A model generated the notes under the pieces. That model made no database searches. It was not told the DNA's origin and worked only from the letters and a program-made list of their open reading frames with translations. A DNA stretch of 64,000 nt from Dipylidium caninum (Eukaryota; Platyhelminthes; Cestoda; Cyclophyllidea; Dipylidiidae): the NCBI GenBank assembly GCA_017562135.1, contig QEYB01000692.1, forward strand, positions 34,902-98,901, written 5' to 3'. The position numbers and the translations under genes were made by a program. Positions within the stretch are counted from its first letter, which is position 1, and the number at the start of each line of letters is the position of its first letter. Of this stretch, positions 37,938 through 48,606 are shown piece after piece.

Positions 37938-38276
37938 AGTGAACTTGCTCTTTCATATTTGAAGGAGAAGAAGGCCAATCAACCAGATGGCAAAGCTTAC
38001 GGCAGCCAGAAAGGAATGCTATTGGACTTCAAAAGGCGCTGCATGAAACACCCTTTTAGGAGAAGTTGCATTAAGCCACTTCGTGCGCGGAGAATAGATT
38101 TGAAGGGAGCCCACCTGGAGCAATCATTTGTTCGCTATTGTGTTCTGAATAAAATCGGCCTGAGGACTTGGGGCAGTGAATGCACTGGACGTCAAGGCAT
38201 GTTAGGTGAAATTGCAATAAACCACTCAATTTGCGCAGGCTGTTTGAAAACCACTCGACGCAATTGTCGCTCGTGA
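37938..38276 (+). CDS. unrecognised basic Cys-containing open frame
   Basis: Open frame of just over 105 codons ending in TGA with protein-like composition: KEKKANQPDGKAYGSQKG, then a basic stretch (FKRRCMKHPFRRSC), ending ICAGCLKTTRRNCRS. A TAA lies immediately upstream of the open segment and there is no in-frame ATG until the Met of GMLLDF, so it would be an internal-to-terminal exon or begin at that Met. Its mirror copy differs by an indel just before this Met. No family was recognised. Confidence 0.35.
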   Translation, partial: SELALSYLKEKKANQPDGKAYGSQKGMLLDFKRRCMKHPFRRSCIKPLRARRIDLKGAHLEQSFVRYCVLNKIGLRTWGSECTGRQGMLGEIAINHSICAGCLKTTRRNCRS

Positions 38277-38869
38277 ATTTCGTATTTGGGCGGTTGTTTC
38301 AGTGGGAAGCGGTGTTTCCTCAAATACCTGTCAGTTCCGTCATTTTAGTATGAGTTACGTGTTCCGCGTTACTGCGCAGTAGTGAGAAGCTCTGTCGTTG
38401 CGTTTATTTCAGCTTTGCTATTCTGATTGGCATGGTCGTGGTGTATTTACTTGTACTCTAGATTTAACGCTGCGGTCAATGACATCTAATTCGCAGGACT
38501 AACAAAAAATATCATAAGCTAACGACGCCTCCTTTCTCCTCCGAGACCAGCAATTGGGGGAGAAAAGAGCCCTGAAATGGGGAGAATGTGTTAAGCTTTG
38601 TGCCACGCCTTATGTAGTTCATGAGATATTCTCAAACTTGACATATCTACACTTCAAAATCATTACTTTCTGACTTACGGTTTTCATCAAGATTCTAATG
38701 TTTTCTTCGGGGTGTCAGCACAACCACGCGTTCGCATACCGTGTCACATGAGACGCAGTCAAATTGTGGCCTTGGACGGTTGACGTAACCTGCTCATTAC
38801 GCTAAGCCCATATGGTACCGTTGCCTTGCCTTTCGCCGTCCAGATAACTGTCGAGCACCTGTGTTCTAG

Positions 38870-40147
38870 TTGGCGACAGAATTGCATGACCGTGCTGTCA
38901 TCCCATCTGCAGATTCCTTTCACGTCGAGAATGAGCTTTCACACGCGACATTCCTTGCCTCACTCTGTGCTTGGCTGTCGCGAAATGCACGCCCTCACTC
39001 AGCTAGACACAGACATGGTCACACAAAGAATTACTCAAAGAGATGTGAGTGGTTTTCTCCGTGAAGACCGATCCTGAATCACCTCAGCGGCGGGTGAACG
39101 GATATTAAAGAGGCTGCTATTCACACCCAACCAGCCTTATTCTGACATTTTCACGCCTCAGAACAGTTGTGACAGATTCTTCCACCACATAGTACCTTAT
39201 TAAATGCCTGCTCCCAGTGGTCATTATGATAAACGTGTGCCAGTGAGGCTCTCAATTTTCTAGCACGATTTGCTCCCTCACGTACACGAAAGAGGCGTGT
39301 GGAATTTAACTCTTCAAATGTAAGATGTGTATCACTAGCGGATGACAGGTGCGAGCTATTTTTTCACCGGAGATATTTCGTAGAAAGCGAATAGATGCTT
39401 GAGGCAGATCGGAGATGTAAAAACTGCCACAGTTACCTGGTTGAGCCATCATTTTGCAAGGCACCAAAAGCACCACAGGTATGCATACTATTGGCTGTTG
39501 GGCCAATTTCGACTCGATGTCCATCCTCGATGACATCAAAATTCTTAACGGTGTAGAGAAGTAACGGGCCGCCGCCGGCACTCAGGTCCTCGGGTTCGTG
39601 TCGTCACCTATCTTAGCAATTCTTTCGTAATTTCTTTAAGTGGACAGTAATAAGGCGATGAGGATGGGCGTGCAGACCAATGTGCGTGACACACAGGTGA
39701 AACCGCCTAACCTGATTGTTGATTGTGAGGAACTTATCGATAATGGACGTGGTCTTCCTTATTTGCTACCCTCGGGTAATACAATCTACTGGGAAAAGAG
39801 GGTGAATGAGTGCAATCGTCACCGAAAAATAATGTCGGCGGGTACTGAGGGCTAAGGGGGGTGAATTTCTTCTGGTTCGCAGACGAGTATTCGACGCTTC
39901 GCGTCGTCCTTGCTTGCATGACGACATGCTGGAGATAATTATGAGGTTGCAAAATCGAGAGCCTCTGAAAGAACGTATGAATGTCCCCAAATGTTGGATG
40001 CTATGTCATGGGCTTGTGCCCGCCACATGTGGGCTGGATCCTAAGCAAACACCAGCTTTCACTAGCCATGCGTGGAAGTCACACGTCCCTCCCTCCTTTT
40101 TGGTATCACCCGGTCCGCTGCTTGAAGAATTATGGCAGAAAGGATAA
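38870..40147 (+). CDS. unrecognised gene fragment, three candidate exons
   Basis: Exon a 38870-39044 follows TTCTAG and ends at GTGAGT; it encodes ATELHDRAVIPSADSF and a His-rich end (ARHRHGHTKNY). Exon b 39641-39801 follows TTTAAG and ends at GTGAAT; it encodes a polar stretch with PPNLIVDCEELIDNGRG. The a-b join is phase compatible (one base plus two). Exon c 39883-40147 follows a strong acceptor (TTTCTTCTGGTTCGCAG) and ends in TAA; it encodes DDMLEIIMRLQNREPLKER and a Pro-rich end. The b-c join is off by one phase, which a one-base homopolymer error could explain; the mirror copy does differ by one A near the end of exon b. No domain was recognised. Confidence 0.4.
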
Positions 40148-41059
40148 TGGTCGGCGTTGTGGAGGAACTATTATCCTCCGTGAACGGGCGACAATCCCGA
40201 CCCGGTTGTGGAAGCAGACTGATATTTGCGAGAGTGGCCCTAAGCAGGACAGCATCCACATGGTGCAGTGCATCACCGATGTACAAGTGACAAGTGACGG
40301 AGTTTTGCCAGATTGCAAATAATTTTGGACCACACCTCGTTTAATGACAGTCGCCACGCACAATGCCGCCTTCGAGAAGTACTGTCGGGCTCTCGTACAA
40401 CGCTTATTTCGTTTAATGTACAGCCCAGTGCGATTGCAGTTCAATGCAACACCTATTTCGTTACTTTTGGAAGAAGCGCAAAGTACGTCAAGCTAGTAAA
40501 CGCACGGGAGCTCGACTGCATTGGATGCGATGAAGTAACGAAATAGCTGATTGTATTAAGACCATTCCTCAACTTTATGCACCATTTTCGGTGTGATGGC
40601 ACAGCGAATGATTTGAATGTCACCTGCTTAAGTAAAATGAAACGTGGCTGAACCCAGCCACGCTCTGGTGCTGGTCGGAGCTTAATTCAGTGAGGCATTA
40701 TTCTCACTCCTCCGTATAACCATTAAGGGGAGAGGCATGTGAGAGACACCAATTTTCTCCTAAGTATTTCGAAGTTTGCAATGGATTTACAGTAAAGGCA
40801 AGCGTTGTCGATTGCGAACTCACTTCTTCATGACATCGATGGCCAGCAGGTACCCCACCGGGCTTAACCACCACATCAGAGCCTGGTGTGGAAGAGAAAA
40901 GGACACCTGTGCGACTATCACTACTCGCCACCTGGAGACCTTATTGTTCCCCTATTGGAATGGCACAGCTTAGAGCAGATGAGGTCTCATGAGCAGTCCA
41001 GAGTGAAGAATAACGCATCAGTGTAAAATCTTGAAGTTAACGCAAACGTGGCTGAATGC
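40148..41059. other. stretch 3' of the MFS C-terminal exon
   Basis: Two plus-strand frames (39981-40322, 40313-40546) and one minus-strand frame (40444-40130) overlap; none is clearly preferred. The MFS polyadenylation site should lie here on the minus strand but no clear AATAAA was assigned. Confidence 0.3.
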
Positions 41060-42504
41060 TCACACCCTCCAAAGCAGAGGGGACAGACTGCAGTCATCAA
41101 GGTCAAATATGTACCAAAATTCTTTCGCGTCGGTCGTGACGGTGTCGACGTCCTCGGAGTCGAAGTAGTGCTCCTCCACAACGCCCATCGATGCAGGTGG
41201 CACGTAGCGCATGAAGTCGGCGAGGTGCACGCACGGCTGAGTAACAAGTCTCCAAACTCCGATTTCATCTTTGAGGAAGAGTGAGAGGAAGAAGCCTAGG
41301 CGATGGGGAATCCGTGGTCAGTGGTGCTCGTGCTATAGGCCTATAGATCAGATCGTCCACACTTACAGACAAAACAGGAGGCGCCACAACAATAGAAGGT
41401 GAGAGGGAAGTTATTTCTGATGTCGTAATTTGTCACGATGGCAGCTAGAATGAGGTGGACATTACACTAAAAACGGACTATTGTGACCTTACAATGCGAT
41501 GCTATCTTCTTAGGATGACGGGAAGGTGGGACTCACTGAAGTGCTGAACAGGAGACCATATATGGTGGCGACATTCTTCGAACCAAAAATGAGATTACGG
41601 GCGGTGGGCATGCAAATAGCCTGTGCAGCCATTGTGAAGTCGATGCGGAAAACCCAAATGGCATAGAGGATACGGAAGGCACCCGAGTAGACGAGGAGAG
41701 GGAAGGTGACAAAGAGTAATGTCAATTGGAGTAGAAACCATCCGAGAGAAAGCTATCACAATGCACACAGATTGAGGTGTGTTACGAGACTGTTAGCCTG
41801 ACGGGTTAACCCCCACTCATGATCAAGTGCTACCTTGAAGGAGAAGTGGTCGCAGGGGAGACCACTGACAACACGTCCGGCGCAGAGGAAGATGGACGTG
41901 CACGTGGCAATGATTGATAGGAAATGGCCATTAAGCTTATTAACCTCATCGAATACCTAGCCAAACCAGAACATGTGCAGCATATTATCAGATTAATTGT
42001 GTAGTTTCCTCGGAGTTGCAGTCAGCAAAGCAGCATTGGTAAAATACGCAAAAAAGTGCGTTTGCTGATGGGCCTCACCTTATCGACAGAGTTCATCAGA
42101 TTGATAGGCACCATCATCAAGAAGGTGATTATGGCGATAAGGTAAAAGTCAATCGACTTGAGCGCTTCCTTAACCGAGTAATCGTAGGTGTGAGAAGGCA
42201 CTCTGAACATGAGATAAAGCAGAATAGGCATAAAGGCCATGGGCATGAGAGACACACGTGAGCGCAATAAGCGTATTTACTCGCGTTTAACGTCCACCTG
42301 ACATTCTGCTTCGAAACCGCTCATTTCGCCGTTTGCTCTACAACATTACAGCACCATCTGCTTTAACTCACATCCTCGACAAATACATCGTCGGCTAACA
42401 CATATCGGCAATGAAATCCTGCTCTCGCATATACTACTGAGGATGAACAGGCCTACCCGATATCAGCGCTCTTTGTCGGTGCAACCACGTTGGTCAACTC
42501 AAAC
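41060..42504 (-). pseudogene. C-terminal half of an MFS transporter gene (TM7-12), six exons
   Basis: Exons in transcription order: 42504-42457, 42202-42079, 41956-41834, 41752-41537, 41466-41367, 41268-41060 (TGA). All joins are GT-AG and every phase matches. Together they give about 273 residues. The first exon reads as the central cytoplasmic loop (FELTNVVAPTKSADIG), followed by SVKEALKSIDFYLIAIIT (start of TM7), then hydrophobic segments for TM8-12, and a polar acidic tail ending LLWRV. Phase continuity shows a genuine gene, recently functional. Family: major facilitator superfamily, MCT/oxalate-formate-antiporter-like, which moves small organic anions across membranes; the substrate cannot be inferred. 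No exons for TM1-6 are found upstream on this strand; repeat R1 begins 77 bp upstream. The inverted-repeat boundary (41138) cuts the last exon. Called pseudogene because half the protein is absent here; it could belong to a longer gene if the assembly is wrong. Confidence 0.8.
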
Positions 42505-42580
42505 CTAAAACGGCATAAATTGGCTCATCCATAGAAGTCGCCTCAATGTGAGGAGCTACTCAACTAGATAACCAATTGTT

Positions 42581-43086
42581 TTGGGGCGAGTGGACAGTGA
42601 ATTGCATAAAAAAGGTGTCGCCTTGATTCACCTTGAGACAGAGTTGGTCTTTTCTGATAGCTGTGATAGAACGCATGCTCCGATGCCTCACACGCCATTC
42701 AGCAGGGTTTATGTCTGGCAACGAAAGGCGAGCAGTTAATAGGGTAAGGCAATCACCCTTTCTGTGTGTAAGTACAGAAGTCTCCTCCCATCACTCAGTA
42801 AATGCCCCAGTAATGCACCACACACAAAGATGCGGCTTCTCGTGATCAAACATCACTTAGGCGGATAGGTGGTAGGCGCGGAGGGTAGGGTTGGTTTCAA
42901 GGAATGGGCCATGTTGTGCAGGAGAGTTGGTCGGAGGGAGAGATGAGGTGCGCGCGAAAATCTTGTTGTCATGTTTGCTCACGAGAGGAGTGATAGGTGA
43001 TCATCCGCTCTCTGTATCTGCAGGACCGACGAAAGACACTACAGCACTCCAAATCAGCCGACCTTAATGCGTTCTTCCCACTCAAT
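42581..43086 (+). repeat. direct repeat R1 (about 505 bp)
   Basis: Nearly identical to 47864-48367 in the same orientation, with a handful of substitutions and one-base indels. It starts TTGGGGCGAGTGGACAGTG and ends near CTCAA. A short open frame (42633-42845) is shared with the other copy apart from about two changes. R1 starts 77 bp upstream of the first visible exon of the C-terminal MFS half, exactly where exons for TM4-6 would be expected. Confidence 0.95.
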
Positions 43087-45206
43087 ACGTAGATTTGCTA
43101 CACGAATGAGGAAAGTAGCGTAAATTGGTCAATCCCTGTCTTTCCACAAGTCGATTGGAGAAGCATTGATTCAACCCCCTGCATGGTGTGGGACCTCGAG
43201 ACTCCTCGCGCCAAGGCGGCGGACACGAGGTCTGTCTGTCTGTCTGTCCACAGCGGCCCATGATATCGTTGCAAAGTCATTTCAAGCAATGTCGTCTTGT
43301 CTTTGAATTGTCCTTCCTCCATTCATTCCTTCATTCCCCAAGTTGCTTATATTTACTCTGATATTCACCTTCACAGCTACGACGTGGACTTCCTTAAACT
43401 TTCCGCCCTCCACCTCCGTCTTCCAGATGTTCTGTTGTTACTTTACTTATTAATGTTTCTTACCTTATTTCTTCCATAGCTCTATTTACCTGAGTGTTTA
43501 AATCATCCTGTATGAAAGACTATTCGTCTTGTTTATAGATGGTACCTGGAATTAGCTGGGGGGTCGGTAATTTGGAATAAGGTCTCATAATGGACAGAAT
43601 GAGTGATCTGAACATGCAGCTGGGCGTGAAACTTTGGCTTCATTAACGGCACAGATAAAGACTGCGGACATCTGGAGGACGCAAAAGTGACTGAAGGCCA
43701 TCTGGAACTGCGGCTCATTCAGTATCAGGACTCAGTAAGCGCGGCCATTAAAACCCAGAGCTCCCGAATCTCCTCAATTTTACGATCTTCCTCTGCCTCT
43801 ACAGTGCAACTTCTCAAGTAGCCCTGCGCAATACGACCGAATTGCGTGGAAATATCATCCACACTGCAAAGGTGGTCGTACGATGCTGATTAGCTTGGGT
43901 GGGGAAGGAGGGACACTTTTATTCTGGCGCATCCCCGCGATGCAGAGTACAGCGACTTTCACAGGTCGAGGTCCATCAATTTGGCTCGTCGCAGTGAATT
44001 TAAAGTGGTTACATGCGTGTTACAGAGAAAGGTCTTAAGTCAATGCTGCCAGAGCATTAATGGGTGAATTAGCATAATGCTCTCCAACTTGCGTGCGAAA
44101 TATGAAGTCTTATTGAATGAAGGGGTGAAGTAAGGCCCGAATTCAGCGTATGCTAGACCCGGGGTGGCTCAACTTTTCCATCCGGTGCTAGGAGTGTCCT
44201 CTTCACGGGTACAATGAATGGCCAACGCACAGCTCAGAGCACAATGAGGCTAATTTGCTGAAATGAATTATACTGTGCGTAAGTGAAGCAGTGTACTGCT
44301 CAAAGTTTCAATATGTGTGAGAGAGGCGAGGAGTCGAAAGCCGAGACTAACTGGGTCAATTTCAACAGCCTGGGAGGTAGACATCGTGGCCAACAGATTG
44401 TTGCTTTAGACCGAGGAAACCACCGGGAAGCGCCACCCACACTTCTTAAAGCGACTGCTTTTAAGCCCGACCAGTACCAAAACAAGACACTCTTCCTCCG
44501 AGGCAAACCAGCCAGCACTTAACACGTTGTACAATCACCTGAGAGGTCGGGGCAATCAACAACCTCCTAAGTTGATTAGCATGGCTTTTGGGGAAATGAG
44601 GACACTTCAGGTGGAACGATTAAGGGAAACGAAATATCCACCCCAGGGATCTCTCGTCATGAACAACGATGTGGGCAACCTAAAAGAACAAAATTATCTG
44701 GAGATAAGAGAGGAGATAGGTTGGGGCGGATTTGTGACATCCTGAACTAAAGAGCATCTACACAGACATGGTACACCTTCGCAGATTGACTACTGTATGT
44801 CAATATCACGAAATAGAAGGGTTTGCGATTGGTTACCACGGCGGAGGTGAAGGTAACAGTCTCTGTTTGATCTTTCTCAACTCCTGGTTGCTTCATTCAC
44901 AGCTAATGCAGTGAGGATTAACTGCCCTCACCCGAATTGGGCAACCAACGCGTTTTACCTTCTTATGTGTCAAGTGCGTACACTCAACCGGACGTCCCAG
45001 GCGATAGGCAGCAAAGGTGGCAAGCATAAATTGAAAGCCAATGAGGCACCATTTACATGTAAATGTCATCGTCATTTCCACCAAAGCGGATCTTGACAAA
45101 GACCAAAGTCATTTAGCTTCGGGGAGGGTGATGTATAAAGAGACGGTACCCACGAAGAGGAATAAGAAGTAAGCAGAGGGGGGACGATGAAGAGGAGCGG
45201 ATGTAA
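43087..45206. other. stretch between R1 and the lipase 3' end
   Basis: No recognised gene. A (TCTG)n tract lies at 43231-43248. Two adjacent plus-strand open frames (44283-44522, 79 codons; 44527-44745, 72 codons) are in different frames and have polar, fairly protein-like composition, for example SMAFGEMRTLQVERLRE, but no known family, no splice-site support and no convincing partner exons. Confidence 0.3.
43231..43248 (+). repeat. (TCTG)n microsatellite
   Basis: Four and a half perfect units inside the unique loop, so it can serve as a single-copy length marker. Confidence 0.9.
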
Positions 45207-47328
45207 CTACTGATATTGCTGGAAGAAAAGGATTATGTCATTGTAGATGCGAGAGACAGCGTCTACAGCCCATATGAAATCGAGATGACTGTAATTGTCC
45301 ACGTAAATGTCGCGCACCTCAGCCACCTTCTCGCGCGCCAATTCGCACAGAATGAGTCTCACATCGGCCGCCGTTGAGAGTTGGTCACGACCGCCCCAGT
45401 ACACAGTCACCGGCACCCCAACCGATGCTAATCCGTAGGGTGGAGGCGTAGTCTGGTTGTACTTTGCCAGATTCCCTTCCTTCCCAAAGTCGAAAGCCTC
45501 AAACCGTCCGTGCTGCATGCCCTAAAATGTTGCAGAGATGGTGATTGTCAGGTTAATTTTACCGATAAATATGCTAGGCTCATCGCAGTGGTTAATACAC
45601 CCCTAACATCTAATCCAAATGTTGACTTCGCGACGTCTCACCTACTTACTCCCATAATCAACGGCGATTCGGTGTCTTGACGCACACACTAAGTAACAGC
45701 CCTCTTACGTGTACGACACATGCGCCCCCCACTTTCTTATCGGCAAGCAATCATTCCACATCTGGGAGCACAATCTAGCCTCGTTTTGGCTGACCCTGAT
45801 GAGCAGACATGTGCTCCCAAGGCATACGTGTCGATCTCTGATACAATGCCATTAAGGCGAACCATCTTAGATACTTTTCCTTCACTCACACAAATTATTA
45901 TGCATGTCGCCCATAAAACGTGCCGAGAGGTGGTATCAAGTAAAACAGTTACCTGACAGTAATGAACTAAGTTCTGAACAGAAGATCCGGCAGGTGTGTG
46001 GGCGACATACACTGGTAGTCGTGTCTGCAAAAAAAAGGAGAATACGCGTCAGCTAAATTGACTTCTTAAAAAACGGCCATTACATATAAATGAGGTTTTC
46101 ATGTGTTGAATGAGCATCGACATCATAAGGCCGACAATAAGCAGAAGCGGCTAACTTATCATATTAAGATTCTGTTCGTCGAATCCAGTTAGTAGGAACA
46201 TCAGGTTTTCGCAAATAAATGTAAGACCTAGTCTCCGGCAAATAAATTCGGCGGCGTAGCGAATCAGCGGATGAGGAGACATAAGTTTTCCTGTACCCGG
46301 GAATATATGCTTCGCAATCTTTAATGATGAACAAAGTGGAGCAAAGTACCGAATTAGACTGGTAACATTTCTCAAATAGGCGACTGGTCCGAGCGCCGCC
46401 ACCGCCGCAACTTGTCCACGCATTCTCGCGTCATTGTTTAGTCGCGCCAGTATGATTAGAGCTCCCTTAGGCGCAAACAAAGTAGAAGGTGTGTAACATT
46501 AAGAGCCTCGTACAATTCTACCTGGTATATTTGCTAACCTGGGAATGTCCAACCAAGAATATCTTGGCTACCTTCGTCTCCTCTATTATAAAGTCGACTA
46601 TTCGAGGCAGGTCATACTCGACCATTTCATCCCACGAAAATCTCCAGAATTCGTCATTAGCGGGGTCCAAGTGCACGTGTCGTTGGGAGTAGATGTTTCC
46701 GCGGCTGTTGCCCATCCACACATCATAGCAGGTATCGGCGAGTATGAACGCCAAGCTCTGGTTGGACAAATTATCAATCCACACATGGGACGTGGAGAAA
46801 AGTCCGTGCTGCAAAAGTACCACTTTCCTCCTTCTTTCACACCCTAAGGGTGGCGACTTCGAGCGAACGCGATGAAGTGTGAGCAGATATCCATCCGCCG
46901 TTTCAACAATGTACTCGTCTGCTTGGTAACCGTTAGCCTCGATTACTTCAGACTGCAATCAGAGAACATCTTTTATAAGCTAGCTTTAAGCGTGGTAGAT
47001 GAGGGGCCAGGTTGTGCCAATGCCTTGCTTCTCCCCACACAGCATTCGGCGTGCGCACGCAAGCACTCCCAATTGCGATTGTGCATATGCATGACTTAAC
47101 CCTGTTACCTCGGTCAAAGTGAAATGTAGAAAAGATAGGAGCAAAGAATTGCACGCAAGTGTGAGCTAAAGGATAGATAAAGTGCGGTTGATTGGCAGAA
47201 TGTAAAGAAATGTGGGCACACGTACAGGTGTAAGAAAAGCCATTGGGTCCGCTCTTTCGGCAAACGGCGTAAAAACATGAGGCAAGGCACAGAACTGCAA
47301 TGAGCACAGTGCACGTAGGACGCCTCAT
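45207..47328 (-). CDS. acid lipase (gastric/lysosomal acid lipase family), five exons
   Basis: Predicted secreted or lysosomal lipase of about 402 residues, the usual family length (around 400). Exons on the minus strand: 47328-47226, 46952-46539, 46465-46160, 46024-45953, 45521-45207 (TAA at the end). Exon 1 encodes a signal peptide (MRRP followed by a hydrophobic stretch LIAVLCLASCFYA). Exon 2 has the family start GYQADEYIVETADGY, the HGL oxyanion motif (LLQHGLFSTSHVW, about residue 80), the signature YDVWMGNSRGN, and ends in GHSQ. Exon 3 supplies the following G, so the nucleophile Ser (about 171) sits at an intron edge. Exon 4 encodes HTPAGSSVQN. Exon 5 has the catalytic Asp in WGGRDQL (about 344) and His in YSHLDFIWA (about 377). 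Family role: hydrolysis of triacylglycerols and cholesteryl esters. Two oddities: exon 3 ends at ATG followed by ATAAGT instead of GTAAGT, and the exon 1 donor is out of phase with the strongest exon 2 acceptor. It lies in the single-copy loop of the inverted repeat. Confidence 0.9.
47226..47328 (-). CDS. lipase exon 1, signal peptide
   Basis: Start ATG at 47328-47326 (complement), then 34 codons with a basic start and a hydrophobic core, ending at a good donor (GTACGTG). The donor leaves phase 1. The best exon 2 acceptor (after TTGCAG, first base 46952) needs phase 0; a second AG seven bases further in (first base 46945) would keep frame and give a Leu-Ile join. The reading frame is in fact open through the whole intron up to 46948. 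So the signal exon is convincing but its exact 3' end is not. Confidence 0.65.
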
Positions 47329-47863
47329 TTATTTTGTGTCTGATGTGCCTCTCGCTTGACGGAGAAGCGTATTTATGGGCCTGGGGAAAGTGCAAGGTCG
47401 TTTGACATTAATCGTGCCATTGAAAAAAAAAATGCGCACAATGGAGAGGCATCACATTTAGAGATGTAACCTGCCCGCCGGCGAGAGTGTTGAATGCAGG
47501 TAGAAAACAGAAAAGAAAGTTTGTCAACTAGTGCAGTCTTTTAGTAATTACAATGGGGCAGATATAGCGTTAGAGGAGAGTCAGCGCGAGTAAACATGCT
47601 AAAATCAGCATGGCGCCTAACCAAAACCCAAGAAGGTGTGGACAAGTGGTGGCAATGGCGGCGATTACACCACTCGTCTACTCGAGCAACGTTACCAGTC
47701 CATCTCATTACCCAGCGCCATTTTGCCTTTCTCTGCACAAAGTATCCTTTCAACAAAGCAGGCAGCTCCTTGCAGATCGGGAGGCGGTAGGCTGGAGGAC
47801 CTGTTCATCCAGGCTAATCACTAATTACAAGGCCAAGCGAAACGGCGCAAATCGGGAGTTGCC
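47329..47863. promoter_or_regulatory. 5' flank of the lipase gene
   Basis: Sequence between the lipase start codon and R2. It holds an oligo-A run near 47424 and no exon-like frame. By position it should contain the lipase promoter, but no TATA box or initiator was identified with confidence. Confidence 0.3.
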
Positions 47864-48367
47864 TTGGGGCGAGTGGACAGTGAATTGCCTAAAAAAGGTG
47901 TCGCCTTGATTCTCCTGGAGACAGAGTTGGTCTTTCTTGATAGCTGTGATAGAACGCATGCTCCGATGCCTCACACGCCATTCAGCAGGGTTTATGTCTG
48001 GCAACGAAAGGCGAGCAGTTAATAGGGTAAGGCAATCACTCTTTCTGTGTGTAAGCACAGAAGTCTCCTCCCATCACTCAGTAAATGCCCCAGTAATGCA
48101 CCACACACAAAGATACGGCTTCTCGTGATCAAACAGCACTTAGGCGGATAGGTGGTAGGCGCGGAGGGTAGGGTTGGTTTCAAGGAATGGGCCATGTTGT
48201 GCAGGAGAGTTGGTCGGAGGGAGAGATGAGGTGCGCGCGAAAATCTTGTTGTCATGTTTGCTCACGAGAGGAGTGATAGGTGATCATCCGCTCTCTGTAT
48301 CTGCAGGACCGACGAAAGACACTACAGCACTCCAAATCAGCCGACGTTAATGCTTTCTTCCTACTCA
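47864..48367 (+). repeat. direct repeat R2 (about 505 bp)
   Basis: Second copy of R1, about 240 bp upstream of the first proposed exon of the N-terminal MFS part. R1 and R2 bracket the lipase gene at a spacing of 5.28 kb, so unequal exchange between them could delete or duplicate a cassette holding the lipase. Trimmed by one or two bases, the unit begins TG and ends CA, as solo LTRs do, but no target duplication, promoter or polyadenylation signal was established. Confidence 0.95.
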
Positions 48368-48606
48368 AAGTGGTGAATCGCTTTCTCTTACGCGGTCCCC
48401 ATCATCTCTGCAATTTTGTTAGCTACTCGCATTGCACGTAGTTAATCTTCCATGCCGTTGAGAGAAATCTTCTGTTATCTCTGGTGGCTGGGGAGAATAT
48501 TGAGGATTTCGAGTGGGTGCAAATTGAGACAGCTGCACATAGGCCTCTTTTCAAAGTGGAGCTCACATACACGCACACAGTGCTGCACGGATCGGGATTT
48601 AGGCCC

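Larger units (their letters stand above)
26253..41138. repeat. left arm of a giant inverted repeat
   Basis: The reverse complement of this segment is found at 49075 to the window end. Paired positions sum to about 90,212 near the centre (40776 pairs with 49436; 36630 with 53581) and drift to about 90,252 at the outer end because of small indels. The inner boundary is sharp: TCTTTCGCGTCGGTCGTG is shared, then the two sides diverge completely. The outer end on this side is not visible because the matching arm leaves the window while still homologous. Confidence 0.97.

Noticed and set aside
42581..48367. R1 and R2 as the two LTRs of one retrotransposon with the lipase as cargo
   Set aside because: No gag, protease, reverse transcriptase or integrase lies between them, and no primer-binding site was found; the TG/CA ends alone are weak evidence.
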